Shown in pieces: positions 27,380 through 36,109 of a stretch of 64,000 bases of DNA (position 1 is its first letter; every line of letters starts with the position of its first letter). The stretch spans positions 310,001-374,000 of the forward strand of contig NZ_JACPOF010000030.1 of NCBI RefSeq assembly GCF_016185115.1, read 5' to 3'. Position numbers and translations under genes: made by a program. The stretch comes from Polaromonas sp. Its GTDB lineage: Bacteria; Pseudomonadota; Gammaproteobacteria; Burkholderiales; Burkholderiaceae_C. The notes beneath the pieces were generated by a model. The model made no database searches, was not told where the DNA came from, and saw only the letters and a list, made by a program, of their open reading frames with translations.

Positions 27380-28492
27380 CTATGCCTTCACTTCTTTAGC
27401 AGTGATCTGGTACTTGAAATCATCAGGCGAGTAAGGATCAGCCCGCCCTGCAGCAGTCTCAGCCGTCGGGTACATCAAAAAGCCCAGCTTCTCGCCAGTT
27501 GATTTCGGCAACGCCACATCGTGAGCCGTGTTGTAGGCCATCCAGTTGCCTTCCCAGCCGCCGAAGAGTGCCTTGTTGACGGGCGCTACCACCGGGTTGA
27601 CGGTGGTCTTGATCCAGTCTGCGGTTTCGAGGCGCATGACCTTGGCGACGTCGGCGGGGTCCATCGCCACCCAGCCGTAGCCCCTGAGGTAAACCTCTGA
27701 GCGGCAATGCTGCGCGCCTTTCAGGCTGGCCGGGTTGCCTGACAGCTCCTTGTAGCCGAAGGCTGAAGGCACGAGGCGAATGCCGTACACATCACGTGCC
27801 GGGATGCCGACCGAGCGGCACAGGCCGACAAACAGCGCATTCAGGTCGGCGCACTTGCCGCCCAGGTTGCCGGTTTCCAGCATGGTCTTGATGTCGCCTT
27901 CGCCGCAACCGCGGACCTTGGGTTCGCGGTAGGTGTTGGCCACTATCCAGTCGTAAATCTTCTGGGTTTTTTCAACGTCGGTTTTGGCATTGCCGATGGC
28001 GCCCAGCGCGGTCTTGCGCACGATACCGTCGGTGGGCACCCATTTGGTGGCCCGCGTGTAGTAACGCAGCGTGTCTTCGCTCTCAGCCTTCGCGGTCTTT
28101 TGCGACCAATCGATGGCGCGGCCCTGGGTTTGCACGCGGCTGGTCAGTTCAACAAAAGGTTTCTTTTCAGTCGCAGGGAATTCGGCATACAGCATCTTCG
28201 CGCCGTCCTGGCCGTCCTGCGTCATCAGCGTCGTGCCGTTGCTTGAGAAGCTGTTGTCCAGCGATTTCTGGTAGTCACTGTTGACCGATGGCACGGGTAT
28301 CCACACCCTGGTCACGCCTTCAGGCTTGAGGATGTCGATGCGGGTCGTGACATCAAACGTGCGCCATGCGCCGCTCTGCGGGGCGAACAGCGTGCGCGTG
28401 GGGGCCGTTTGCGCCAGGGCCAGCGTTGGCAGGGCGGCTGTCGCAGCGGCGGCAGCGCCGGTTTTAAGGAAGGTGCGGCGTTGGGTGGTCAT
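27380..28492 (-). CDS. Tat-exported transglutaminase-like domain protein
   Basis: 370 residues. The N-terminus MTTQRRTFLKTGAAAAATAALPTLALAQ has a twin-arginine signal. The transglutaminase-core triad appears as GGKCADLNALFVGLCRSVGIPARDVYGIRL (Cys), QHCRSEVYLRGYGWVAMDPADV (His, Asp). Before it lies a beta-rich domain (VTRVWIPVPSVNSDYQ). Bacterial members are often periplasmic cysteine proteases or amidases rather than crosslinking enzymes. It is followed on the minus strand by the cassette-like genes and preceded by a Tat-like thioredoxin protein 75 bp upstream, so the two may be co-transcribed. Confidence 0.85.
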   Translation of the reverse strand: MTTQRRTFLKTGAAAAATAALPTLALAQTAPTRTLFAPQSGAWRTFDVTTRIDILKPEGVTRVWIPVPSVNSDYQKSLDNSFSSNGTTLMTQDGQDGAKMLYAEFPATEKKPFVELTSRVQTQGRAIDWSQKTAKAESEDTLRYYTRATKWVPTDGIVRKTALGAIGNAKTDVEKTQKIYDWIVANTYREPKVRGCGEGDIKTMLETGNLGGKCADLNALFVGLCRSVGIPARDVYGIRLVPSAFGYKELSGNPASLKGAQHCRSEVYLRGYGWVAMDPADVAKVMRLETADWIKTTVNPVVAPVNKALFGGWEGNWMAYNTAHDVALPKSTGEKLGFLMYPTAETAAGRADPYSPDDFKYQITAKEVKA

Positions 28493-28566
28493 AAGGACTC
28501 CGGGAGGTTCAAAAAATGATGGGCGTGCCAGTCATGGCGGCCGAAGCAGTGATTATCGGCTCAGCT

Positions 28567-29103
28567 TTAAACAGTCTTGAGCAGCGGCGCCACCAGTTTT
28601 TCAGCCGCAGCACTGGTCCAGTCAACCTCGCCCATCACGCGCTGACGCGGGCGGCCGCGGTTGTCGATCATGAGGGTGGTCGGAAAGACCTTTACCCCCC
28701 ATTGGCGCGCTGCCTTGCCGTCCAGGTCAAGCAGCACAGGCAGGGTCACCCCGGTGGTTTTGGCGAATTGAAGCGCACGTGCTGCGGGTTCCTTGAAGTT
28801 GACGGCCAGCACCAGCAGTTTTTCGGGGCCATACAGGTCGGCCAGTTGCTGCAGGGTGGGCATCTCGGCGCGGCAGGGTTCGCACCAGCTGGCCCAGAAG
28901 TTGATCAACACGGCCCGGCCTGCCAGGTCCGCCGGGCGCCAGGTTTTGCCGCTGGTGTCGACCAGTGAGAAGGCACCGACTGGCCCTGTCCAGGGCGATA
29001 CATCAAAGGCCGGCCCGGTCAGACCCTGGGCTGTGGCGGCGCCCGCCAGCCAGGCGGCGGTGCCCGCCAGTGCGCTACGACGTGAAATAAGCTTGAAGGG
29101 CAT
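28567..29103 (-). CDS. TlpA-like periplasmic thiol-disulphide oxidoreductase
   Basis: 178 residues from the ATG before PFKLISRRSALAGTAAWLAGAATAQG, a Tat-type signal. The thioredoxin fold has the active site FWASWCEPCRAEMP, the cis-Pro in VFPTTLMIDN, and TlpA/ResA-like context (FSLVDTSGKTWRPADLAGR). It probably reduces disulphides in the periplasm, for example in cytochrome c maturation or for the neighbouring Cys-dependent transglutaminase-like enzyme. An in-frame extension of 24 codons upstream was rejected because it would bury the signal peptide. Confidence 0.87.
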   Translation of the reverse strand: MPFKLISRRSALAGTAAWLAGAATAQGLTGPAFDVSPWTGPVGAFSLVDTSGKTWRPADLAGRAVLINFWASWCEPCRAEMPTLQQLADLYGPEKLLVLAVNFKEPAARALQFAKTTGVTLPVLLDLDGKAARQWGVKVFPTTLMIDNRGRPRQRVMGEVDWTSAAAEKLVAPLLKTV

Positions 29104-29279
29104 GGGTTCAGGTAAGAAAAAAGCCTGGGGCAAGACTAACAGCTGTTGGACGCAAGGTGATGAAGGCATCAGCAATGTTCGCTTGCGCTCAAAGCGATTC
29201 AGTCCTACAAAGGCGTTCTGGCCGCCCTCTTAAATTCGCTTATTACAAAAACAGCTGACGAACCACAAAGAAGAACATC

Positions 29280-30305
29280 TTGAACCTCCCCATCGACTTC
29301 TCTACCCTGGCGATTGCCCTGCCACCGGCCTCCCCCCAGTTCATCAATCTTTATGACGAGAGCTCCACGGGCCAGCAACCCAGCGTTGCACGGGAGCTGA
29401 GCGACGGCCTCCTCGTCGCAGCCGCCAGCCTCAGCCCCAAGTTTTTGTACAACGAGCTGGGTTCCAGACTGTTTGAAGCCATCACCCAGCTCGACGAGTA
29501 TTACCCCACACGCACCGAGGCCGCCATTTTTGAGGCCTCTTCACCGCAGATTGCCCAAACACTGACCAGCGTGGGCATACGCAATGCGTGCCTGATCGAC
29601 CTGGGCGCCGGCAACTGCGCCAAGGCATCAAAGCTGATCCCGCACCTGCAGCCGCGCCAGTATGTGCCTGTCGATATCTCGGTCGATTTTTTACGCAGCG
29701 CCGCCAACCAGGTGCAAAACACCTTCCCCGCGCTGGACATCGTCGGCCTGGGCATGGATTTTTCAAGCGGGCTGGTGCTGCCGCAAGAAATACAAGGCCA
29801 GGATCGCGTGTTCTTCTACCCCGGCTCCAGCCTGGGCAACTTCCACCCGCATGAAGCGCTGGAGTTCTTGAAACACATCGCCGACCCGGCGCAGGGCAAG
29901 GCGCGCGGCCTGCTGCTGGGCATAGACCTGGTCAAGGACACCGCCACGCTCGAAGCCGCCTACGACGACGCGCTGGGCGTGACTGCTTCGTTCAACAAAA
30001 ACATGCTGCTCAACGTGAACGACATCATCGGCTCTGACTTTGATGTGCGGCAGTGGCAGCACATCGGGCTCTTCAATGTCGAAAAATCCCGCATCGAAAT
30101 GCACCTGCAGGCAGCGCAAGACCTGACCGTCACCTGGCACGGCCAGACCCGCGCCTTCAGGGCCGGTGAGCGTATACACACCGAGTGCTCATACAAATAC
30201 ACGCTTGAAAGCATGACCGCGATGCTGCAGCAGGCGGGCTTTCGCCACATTGAGCACTGGACAGACCCCAAAGGCTGGTTTGCGGTGTTCTGGGCGGCGG
30301 TCTAG
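29280..30305 (+). CDS. egtD: L-histidine N-alpha-methyltransferase EgtD
   Basis: 341 residues, with a TTG start after AAGAAG. Family features are LSPKFLYNELGSRLFEAITQLDEYYPTRTEA near the N-terminus and the SAM site LIDLGAGNCAKASKLI. FFYPGSSLGNFHPHEAL, LLGIDLVKDTATLEAAYDD and FNKNMLLNVNDIIGSDFD line the histidine pocket. EgtD trimethylates histidine to hercynine, which EgtB (13719-15056) then sulphurises. The two genes are not adjacent here, unlike many egtBD pairs. A repeat with a hairpin terminator follows. Confidence 0.93.
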   Translation: MNLPIDFSTLAIALPPASPQFINLYDESSTGQQPSVARELSDGLLVAAASLSPKFLYNELGSRLFEAITQLDEYYPTRTEAAIFEASSPQIAQTLTSVGIRNACLIDLGAGNCAKASKLIPHLQPRQYVPVDISVDFLRSAANQVQNTFPALDIVGLGMDFSSGLVLPQEIQGQDRVFFYPGSSLGNFHPHEALEFLKHIADPAQGKARGLLLGIDLVKDTATLEAAYDDALGVTASFNKNMLLNVNDIIGSDFDVRQWQHIGLFNVEKSRIEMHLQAAQDLTVTWHGQTRAFRAGERIHTECSYKYTLESMTAMLQQAGFRHIEHWTDPKGWFAVFWAAV

Positions 30306-30327
30306 GCTCGCATGCGCATGGGATTTG

Positions 30328-30413
30328 CTATTAATTCAGTAGCTGCTCAAGTGCGTTTTTAAAGGGCTGCAGCCGTTTTATGCCTCAAAAATGGCCTTTT
30401 TCAGGCCATTTTT
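30328..30413 (+). repeat. AGCTGCT...AAATGGCC intergenic repeat, copy 2 of 3
   Basis: It reads CTATTAATTCAGTAGCTGCT, then a GTGCGTTTTTAAAGGGCTGC block, AGCCGTTTTATGCC and AAAAATGGCC, matching 8821-8890 block by block. It lies 22 bp after egtD. The 415-bp egtD-DsrE gap holds this element, an AT-rich TTAA-containing tail (about 30450-30515), a GTCAT repeat and a terminator, with no gene seen. Confidence 0.7.
30387..30413 (+). terminator. Hairpin terminator after egtD
   Basis: AAAAATGGCC and GGCCATTTTT form a perfect 10-bp stem with the 7-base loop TTTTTCA, ending in a T-run. It lies within the repeat element 80 bp after the egtD stop. Being nearly symmetric, it could act in both directions. Confidence 0.6.
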
Positions 30414-30542
30414 CGGCTAAAAATTGCCCAGTCGATGCTTCAAGCGACCAATGTTAATACCCATATTAACTTTTGCATTTTTTAACGTCTACATTAAATT
30501 TTTCTCGTAGGCGTTAAAAACCAGGAGGGCGCCCCGTGACCT

Positions 30543-30616
30543 GTCATTTGCTGGCCCGATCTGCAATCCCCGTGGTGGCGGAGCGGTGATGGATCCCGGA
30601 TCGGATCCGGGATGAT
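30543..30616. repeat. GTCAT...ATGAC intergenic repeat, copy 3 of 4 (degenerate)
   Basis: GTCATTTGCTGGCCCGATCTGCAATCCCC is a mutated first module, followed by ATGGATCCCGGATC with GATCCGGGATGAT. The second module is well preserved, so this copy resembles the arrangement of the 2185-2270 copy. Confidence 0.6.
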
Positions 30617-30663
30617 ACCCAACGAGTCGGTGCCGTGCCCTTCACTTCTGCCAGGCCAGACGC

Positions 30664-30700
30664 AAAAAAAGCCGGGCAGGCAAACAACACCAACCCGGCC
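30664..30700 (-). terminator. Rho-independent terminator of the DsrE gene
   Basis: On the minus strand, GGCCGGGTTGG and CCTGCCCGGC pair around a TGTTGTTTG loop, followed by seven T residues. It lies 20 bp beyond the stop of the minus-strand DsrE gene. Confidence 0.8.
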
Positions 30701-30720
30701 TGTATTTTGAGAGAAACGCT

Positions 30721-31152
30721 TCAAGGCCGCAAATAAGCCCAGCCCTCGGTCTGCTTCTTCATGATCTCGGTGACCCCCGCCGGCACGTAGCTGATCGCCG
30801 GCAGCATGTCGTCTTTGGTGAGCTTCTGGCCGCGCATGGTGTTCTCGCAGGCAATCACTTTCACGTTGGCTTTCATCGCATCAGCAATGCGGGAGCCGGT
30901 GGGCGATTCAAGCTTGAGCATGCCGATGCCGGGGCCATAGGCGACGATTTCGATGTCGACATTCGCGGCGCCCACGTCCTCCTGCAGGTTTTTGGCATTG
31001 TTCAGCGCCAGGTTCCATTTGGCCGGGTCGTTGTCGCTGACTTGGATGACGATGCGGTTGCGTTTGGCTGCGGCCGTTTGCGCCATCAGCATGGGCGCTG
31101 CTGCGGCCAGTGAGGCCAGGGTGGCTACCTGCATGAAGAGTCTGCGGTTCAT
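30721..31152 (-). CDS. Exported DsrE-family protein
   Basis: 143 residues. A signal peptide (MNRRLFMQVATLASLAAAAPMLMAQ) precedes a DsrE/DsrF-like fold (RIVIQVSDNDPAKWNLALNNAKNLQ, VDIEIVAYGPGIGMLKLES, VKVIACENTMRGQKLTKDDML). The single Cys in IACENTM occupies the position used in DsrE-type sulphur transfer. The protein should be periplasmic, and its partner is unknown. AGGA lies 7 bases before the ATG. It is divergent from alaS across about 227 bp that hold both promoters and no other gene that I can see. Confidence 0.85.
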   Translation of the reverse strand: MNRRLFMQVATLASLAAAAPMLMAQTAAAKRNRIVIQVSDNDPAKWNLALNNAKNLQEDVGAANVDIEIVAYGPGIGMLKLESPTGSRIADAMKANVKVIACENTMRGQKLTKDDMLPAISYVPAGVTEIMKKQTEGWAYLRP

Positions 31153-31379
31153 GGTGGGGTCCTGTGAGAGTTACTGTTGAGAGAGTTCTGCGCGATTTTC
31201 GGTACTTTTTTGACGCTTTGGGATCAAGTGAGAGCATAGCCTGCTGGCATTGACCTCGCCCGGGGCGGACCCAGAGCCAAAACTATAATCAAAGGTTTAG
31301 ACAAACCAGGCTTTTAGTCCCTGAAAGCCGCGCCTGGCACCAAGTTGTATTGGCTGCGGGCGGCCCCAACTGGCAGAAC

Positions 31380-34025
31380 ATGAGCACATCCACCCCCACG
31401 TCCACCGCCCCCATCATGTCTGTTGCAGACATCCGCAAGACCTTTCTGGACTTTTTTGCGTCCAAAGGCCACACGGTGGTGCCTTCCAGCTCGCTGGTGC
31501 CGGGCAATGACCCGACACTGATGTTCACCAACTCGGGCATGGTGCAGTTCAAGGACGTGTTCCTCGGCACCGACAAGCGCCCCTATGTGCGCGCAGCCTC
31601 CGTACAGGCCTGCCTGCGCGCCGGCGGCAAGCACAACGACCTTGAAAACGTGGGCTACACCGCGCGCCACCACACCTTTTTTGAAATGCTGGGCAACTGG
31701 AGCTTTGGCGACTACTTCAAGCGCGAATCGCTCAAGTGGGCGTGGGAGTTGCTGACCGAGGTCTACAAGCTGCCGGCTGACCGCCTGCTGGCCACCGTCT
31801 ATGAAGAGGACGACGAGGCCTACGACATCTGGACGAAAGAAATCGGCCTGCCACCATCGCGCGTGATCCGCATCGGCGACAACAAGGGCGGCCGCTACAA
31901 GTCTGACAACTTCTGGATGATGGCTGACACCGGCCCCTGCGGCCCCTGCAGCGAAATTTTCTATGACCACGGTGCCCACATCCCCGGCGGCCCGCCCGGC
32001 AGCCCCGATGAAGACGGCGACCGCTTCATCGAGATCTGGAACAACGTGTTCATGCAGTTCGACATGGCCGCCGACGGCAGCGTCACAAAACTGCCTGCGC
32101 AATGCGTGGACACCGGCATGGGCCTGGAGCGCCTGGCCGCCATCCTGCAGCATGTGCACAGCAACTATGAGATCGACATCTTTGCCGAACTCATCAAGGC
32201 CGCATCGCGTGAAACGGGCGAAAAAGACCTGGGCAACAAGAGCCTGTTTGTGATTGCCGACCACATTCGCGCCACGTCTTTCCTCGTCGCCGATGGCGTG
32301 AACCCGTCGAATGAAGGCCGCGGTTATGTGCAGCGCCGCATCATCCGCCGCGCGATTCGCCATGGCTACAAGCTGGGCAAGAAGACGCCGTTCTTCCACA
32401 AGCTGGTGGCCGACCTGGCGCGCCTGATGGGCGACGCCTACCCCAAGCTCAGGACTGACGAAGCGCGTATCACGTCAGTGCTCAAGGCTGAAGAAGAGCG
32501 CTTCTTCGAGACGCTGGAAATCGGCATGACGATTCTCGATACGGCCCTGGCCGGCGGTGCGAAAGTGCTGCCGGGTGAAGTCGCCTTCAAGCTGCACGAC
32601 ACCTACGGTTTCCCGCTGGATCTGTCGGCCGACGTTTGCCGCGAGCGCGGTGTCGAGGTCGACGAAGCCGGCTTCAAGGCGGCGATGGACAAGCAGAAAA
32701 ACCAGGCCCGCGCGGCAGGCAAGTTCAAGATGGACCGCGCGCTGGAGTACTCGGGCGAAGGCCATGCGTTTACCGGCTACGAGCTGCTGGAAGAGCCCGC
32801 CAAAGTCATCGCGCTGTATGCCGATGGCGTGTCGGTGCAGTCGCTCAACGCAGGGCAGAGCGGCGTTGTCGTTTTGAGCACCACTCCGTTTTACGCCGAA
32901 AGCGGCGGCCAGGTGGGCGATCAGGGCCGTTTGACCGCTGCCGGTTCGACCTTCACGGTCGATGACACGCTGAAAATCAAGGCCGATGTCTTCGGCCACC
33001 ACGGCACGCAGACCGAAGGCATGCTTAAGGTCGGCGACAGCATCACGGCGCAGGTCAACACGGCTTTGCGCGCCTCCACCGTGCGCAACCACAGTGCCAC
33101 CCATTTGATGCACAAGGCCTTGCGCGAGGTGCTGGGTGAGCATGTGCAGCAAAAGGGTTCACTCGTGAATGCAGAGCGCACCCGTTTCGACTTCGCGCAC
33201 AACGCGCCGGTGACGGACGCTCAGATCCGCGAGATCGAGGCGCGCGTGAATGCCGAAATTTTGTCCAACGTGGCCACCGATGCCAGCGTGATGGCGATGG
33301 AAGACGCACAGAAATCCGGCGCGATGATGCTTTTCGGCGAAAAGTATGGCGATACCGTGCGCGTGCTGACGATTGGCTCCAGCAAGGAGCTCTGCGGCGG
33401 TGTGCACGTGAAGCGCACAGGCGACATCGGCCTGTTCAAGATCGTGGCCGAGAGCGGTGTGGCCGCAGGCGTGCGCCGCGTGGAAGCCGTGACCGGCGAG
33501 AACGCGCTGGCTTACCTGCAGGGCCTGGAGGCCACGGTCGAAGCGGCTGCCGGTTCGCTCAAGGCCAGCCCGAGCGAGTTGCAGGGACGCATCGGCCAGG
33601 TGCTGGAGCAGGTCAAGTCGCTTGAGAAAGAAATCGCCGCGCTCAAGGGCAAGCTGGCTTCTTCGCAAGGCGACGAGCTGATGGCACAAGCCATTGACAT
33701 CAAGGGCCTCAAGGTGCTGGCCGCAAAGCTCGAAGGCGCAGACGCCAAGACCCTGCGCGACACCATGGACAAGCTCAAAGACAAGCTCAAGACGGCCGTG
33801 ATCGTGCTGGCCGCCGTCGATGGCGACAAGGTTCAGATCGCAGCCGGCGTGACCGCGGACAGCACCGGCAAGGTCAAGGCCGGCGAGCTGGTCAACTTTG
33901 TGGCCCAGCAGGTGGGCGGCAAGGGCGGCGGCAAGGCCGACATGGCTATGGCCGGCGGAACGGATGCGAGCAAGCTGGGGGATGCGCTGAAGTCGGTTCA
34001 GGCCTGGGTGGCTGAACGGGCTTGA
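31380..34025 (+). CDS. alaS: Alanyl-tRNA synthetase
   Basis: 881 residues from the chosen ATG. The class II catalytic core begins VADIRKTFLDFFASKGHTVVPSSSLVPGNDPTLMFTNSGM (motif 1 region), with MADTGPCGPCSEIF and a motif 3 Arg region. The editing domain has the zinc ligands HSATHLMHKAL (HxxxH) and SKELCGGVHVKRTGDIG (CxxxH). The C-Ala domain ends GGGKADMAMAGG. Alternative starts are a TTG 10 codons upstream and an ATG 12 codons downstream (MSVADIRKTF); none has a strong ribosome site. Confidence 0.96.
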   Translation: MSTSTPTSTAPIMSVADIRKTFLDFFASKGHTVVPSSSLVPGNDPTLMFTNSGMVQFKDVFLGTDKRPYVRAASVQACLRAGGKHNDLENVGYTARHHTFFEMLGNWSFGDYFKRESLKWAWELLTEVYKLPADRLLATVYEEDDEAYDIWTKEIGLPPSRVIRIGDNKGGRYKSDNFWMMADTGPCGPCSEIFYDHGAHIPGGPPGSPDEDGDRFIEIWNNVFMQFDMAADGSVTKLPAQCVDTGMGLERLAAILQHVHSNYEIDIFAELIKAASRETGEKDLGNKSLFVIADHIRATSFLVADGVNPSNEGRGYVQRRIIRRAIRHGYKLGKKTPFFHKLVADLARLMGDAYPKLRTDEARITSVLKAEEERFFETLEIGMTILDTALAGGAKVLPGEVAFKLHDTYGFPLDLSADVCRERGVEVDEAGFKAAMDKQKNQARAAGKFKMDRALEYSGEGHAFTGYELLEEPAKVIALYADGVSVQSLNAGQSGVVVLSTTPFYAESGGQVGDQGRLTAAGSTFTVDDTLKIKADVFGHHGTQTEGMLKVGDSITAQVNTALRASTVRNHSATHLMHKALREVLGEHVQQKGSLVNAERTRFDFAHNAPVTDAQIREIEARVNAEILSNVATDASVMAMEDAQKSGAMMLFGEKYGDTVRVLTIGSSKELCGGVHVKRTGDIGLFKIVAESGVAAGVRRVEAVTGENALAYLQGLEATVEAAAGSLKASPSELQGRIGQVLEQVKSLEKEIAALKGKLASSQGDELMAQAIDIKGLKVLAAKLEGADAKTLRDTMDKLKDKLKTAVIVLAAVDGDKVQIAAGVTADSTGKVKAGELVNFVAQQVGGKGGGKADMAMAGGTDASKLGDALKSVQAWVAERA

Positions 34026-34056
34026 TCGCGCTGGTACGGCCGGGCTGGCTATTTAT

Positions 34057-34129
34057 GTCATCCCGGACTTGATCCGGGATCCATCCCCGCTTTGTTAAAG
34101 GTGGATTGCGGTTCAAGCCCGCAATGACA
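34057..34129. repeat. GTCAT...ATGAC intergenic repeat, copy 4 of 4
   Basis: GTCATCCCGGACTTGATCCG with GGATCCATCCCCGC, then GTGGATTGCGG with CCGCAATGAC. It is nearly identical in layout to the copy at 9021-9112, including the CCATCCCCGCTTT spacer start. It lies between the convergent alaS and Bug-protein genes. Confidence 0.75.
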
Positions 34130-34145
34130 AACCCCGGAAAGACTT

Positions 34146-35135
34146 TCACTCGGCGCGAATCCCCGCCTGCTTCACGATCGCACCCAGGCGTTGTGCATCG
34201 CGGTTGATCGTTGCACCGAAAGACTCCGCCGTGCCACCTACAGGCTCGAAATACTGCGCTGCCATGGTCTTTTTCATCTCTGGCGATCGCAGGGCCTTGT
34301 TGATTTCCGCGTTCAATTTGTTGACCACGTCGGCAGGCGTGCCTTTGGCGGCGATGATGCCAAACCAGGCTTCGACATCAAACTGCGGATAGCCGGATTC
34401 GGCAATCGTCGGCACATCAGGCAGCAGGGGTGAACGCTTCTTGCCGGTCACGGCAATCGGCAGAATACGGCCAGACTTTGCATTGTTGATCAGGTGCGGA
34501 ATGCTGGCAAAAAACAGCGGCACTTCATGCGACAAGACATCGGGCAAGGCCGCGCCGCACCCCTTGTACGGAATGTGCACAAGCTCTATCTGCGCCACCG
34601 ACTTGAGGTATTCAGCCGCAATATGCTGCGGCGAAGCGATGCCACAGGAGGCATAGCTCACGCTGTTTTTCTTCGCGTAGGCAAGAAGCTCCCTGATATT
34701 CTTCACGGGCAGTTTGTTTGCAACTGAACCGCCGGAAGCAACCGAAATACCCACAGGTGATGAGCCGACGTTGGCCACAGGCACAAAGTCCTTCAGCGGG
34801 TCAAACGGCAGCTTTTCATACAGCGCGCTCATGACCGACAGGTTGGCCGGCATCATGACCAGGTTGTAGCCGTCCTTCGGCAGGCGTGCGACCTCGCCCA
34901 TGCCAATGCTGCCGCCTGCACCGGGTTTGTTTTCGACGATGAACTGCTGCCCCATCTGGGTTGACAGCTGCTGCGCCAGCACACGCGCCATGATGTCTGT
35001 GACGCCACCTGCGGCGTACGGAACAACGATGCGCACAACCTTGTTGGGGAACGGCACCTGGGCGTGAGCCAAAGTCATTCCGAGTGACAGCGCGGCGAGA
35101 AGCCGGCAGGAAGTTTTTAAAAATTTTCTGTACAT
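34146..35135 (-). CDS. Bug (TctC-type) tripartite tricarboxylate carrier binding protein
   Basis: 329 residues. A signal peptide (LLAALSLGMTLAHAQ) is followed by the Bug signature FPNKVVRIVVPYAAGGVTDIMARVLAQQL, IVENKPGAGGSIGMGEVARL and AAEYLKSVAQIELVHIPYKGCGAALPDVL. AGGAG lies 6 bases before the ATG used. These periplasmic proteins clamp carboxylates or other small acids. No tctA/tctB permease genes are nearby, so it may serve a distant transporter or act as a sensor. It is the last gene of the GntR cluster, 116 bp after the lyase-family gene. Confidence 0.88.
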   Translation of the reverse strand: MYRKFLKTSCRLLAALSLGMTLAHAQVPFPNKVVRIVVPYAAGGVTDIMARVLAQQLSTQMGQQFIVENKPGAGGSIGMGEVARLPKDGYNLVMMPANLSVMSALYEKLPFDPLKDFVPVANVGSSPVGISVASGGSVANKLPVKNIRELLAYAKKNSVSYASCGIASPQHIAAEYLKSVAQIELVHIPYKGCGAALPDVLSHEVPLFFASIPHLINNAKSGRILPIAVTGKKRSPLLPDVPTIAESGYPQFDVEAWFGIIAAKGTPADVVNKLNAEINKALRSPEMKKTMAAQYFEPVGGTAESFGATINRDAQRLGAIVKQAGIRAE

Positions 35136-35251
35136 GGTTGCTCCTGAATAGTTCTTCATTTCCACATTGACGTGACTTGCCCCTGCCCCTTCATACAAGG
35201 TTCAGTTGCGATTTCGTTACATGAGGCGCGGCGCTGCACGCGCCTGCTTTT

Positions 35252-36109
35252 TTACCCGCCCGGCGGAGCGAGCCACTCTTCGTAAAGCGCTGCCCGGCTG
35301 ACCTGCTGCATCAGGGCCTGCGGCGCAAGGCTGTCCGCAGGCAACTCCACACCATCGCGCAATGCACGGTAGGTTGAATGCAGCGCCTGCACTACAGCCG
35401 CCATGCTTTGATGGCCCTGCAGGCAGATGGGTACGCCAAGCCCACCCAGGCGCTCACGGTCCATCAACACCTGGGCTGCATTACCCAGCAACACGGGCAC
35501 CTTGAGGGCAGCCCGAATTTCAGCGAGTTGCTCCCAGGTTTTGACACCGACCAGAAAGACGGCATCGACACCTGCTGCCTCATAAGCCTTCGTACGCGCA
35601 AGGGTGTCGGCCATATCAGTGATTTGGGGTGCGCTGGTGCGGCCGATGATGGTGAGCAAGGGGTCTGTGCGCGCAGCGAGTGCGGCACGCATCTTGGCAA
35701 CGCCCTCTTCCACCGGGATGAGCGCCGCCTTGCCGCTTGCGCCAAAAGGCGTGGGAAGCAGCGTGTCTTCTATGGTGAGTGCGGCGATGCCTGCGTTCTC
35801 AAGCTCTTCTACCGTGCGCCTGACATTAAGCACACCACCATAACCGTGGTCCGCATCGACGAGTATGGGCAGGCTGCTGGCGCGGCAAATGCGTCTGGCC
35901 TGTTCTGCCAGCTCACCGAGCGTCAGCACGATAAGGTCAGGCGCAGCAAGCACGGACATGGCAGCGGTGGAGCCGGCAAACATGCCGACCTCAAAGCCGG
36001 TGTCCTGCGCAAGTCGCCCCGAGATGGGGTCAAACACCGACGCCGGGTAGACACAGGTCTTGCTGGCCAGCTGGTTGCGGAAAGCGACGCGTGCAGCACT
36101 TGCCTTCAT
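35252..36109 (-). CDS. Isocitrate lyase/PEP mutase family enzyme (oxaloacetate decarboxylase-like)
   Basis: 285 residues. TIM-barrel motifs are VYPASVFDPISGRLAQDTGFEVGMFAGS, the metal site ILVDADHGYGGVLNVRRTVEELENAG, TIEDTLLP, and EAAGVDAVFLVG. The isocitrate lyase KKCGH loop is absent, so it is not a true ICL; lyases or decarboxylases of 2-oxo acids are the nearest class. Its ATG overlaps the stop of the NTF2-like gene (ATGA), implying coupled translation. The substrate is unknown but probably relates to the compound bound by the downstream Bug protein. Confidence 0.85.
   Translation of the reverse strand: MKASAARVAFRNQLASKTCVYPASVFDPISGRLAQDTGFEVGMFAGSTAAMSVLAAPDLIVLTLGELAEQARRICRASSLPILVDADHGYGGVLNVRRTVEELENAGIAALTIEDTLLPTPFGASGKAALIPVEEGVAKMRAALAARTDPLLTIIGRTSAPQITDMADTLARTKAYEAAGVDAVFLVGVKTWEQLAEIRAALKVPVLLGNAAQVLMDRERLGGLGVPICLQGHQSMAAVVQALHSTYRALRDGVELPADSLAPQALMQQVSRAALYEEWLAPPGG

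Noticed and set aside
26516..27380. Integron integrase or attI next to the attC-like sites
   Set aside because: No tyrosine-recombinase gene occurs anywhere in the window and no third core site was found upstream of the second cassette gene.
31314..32399. Long open frame (about 360 codons) antisense to alaS
   Set aside because: It is a shadow in high-GC DNA; alaS on the other strand has complete synthetase motifs and the antisense product matches no family.
35252..36109. Annotation as true isocitrate lyase
   Set aside because: The KKCGH catalytic loop is absent; only the broader PEP mutase/isocitrate lyase superfamily is supported.
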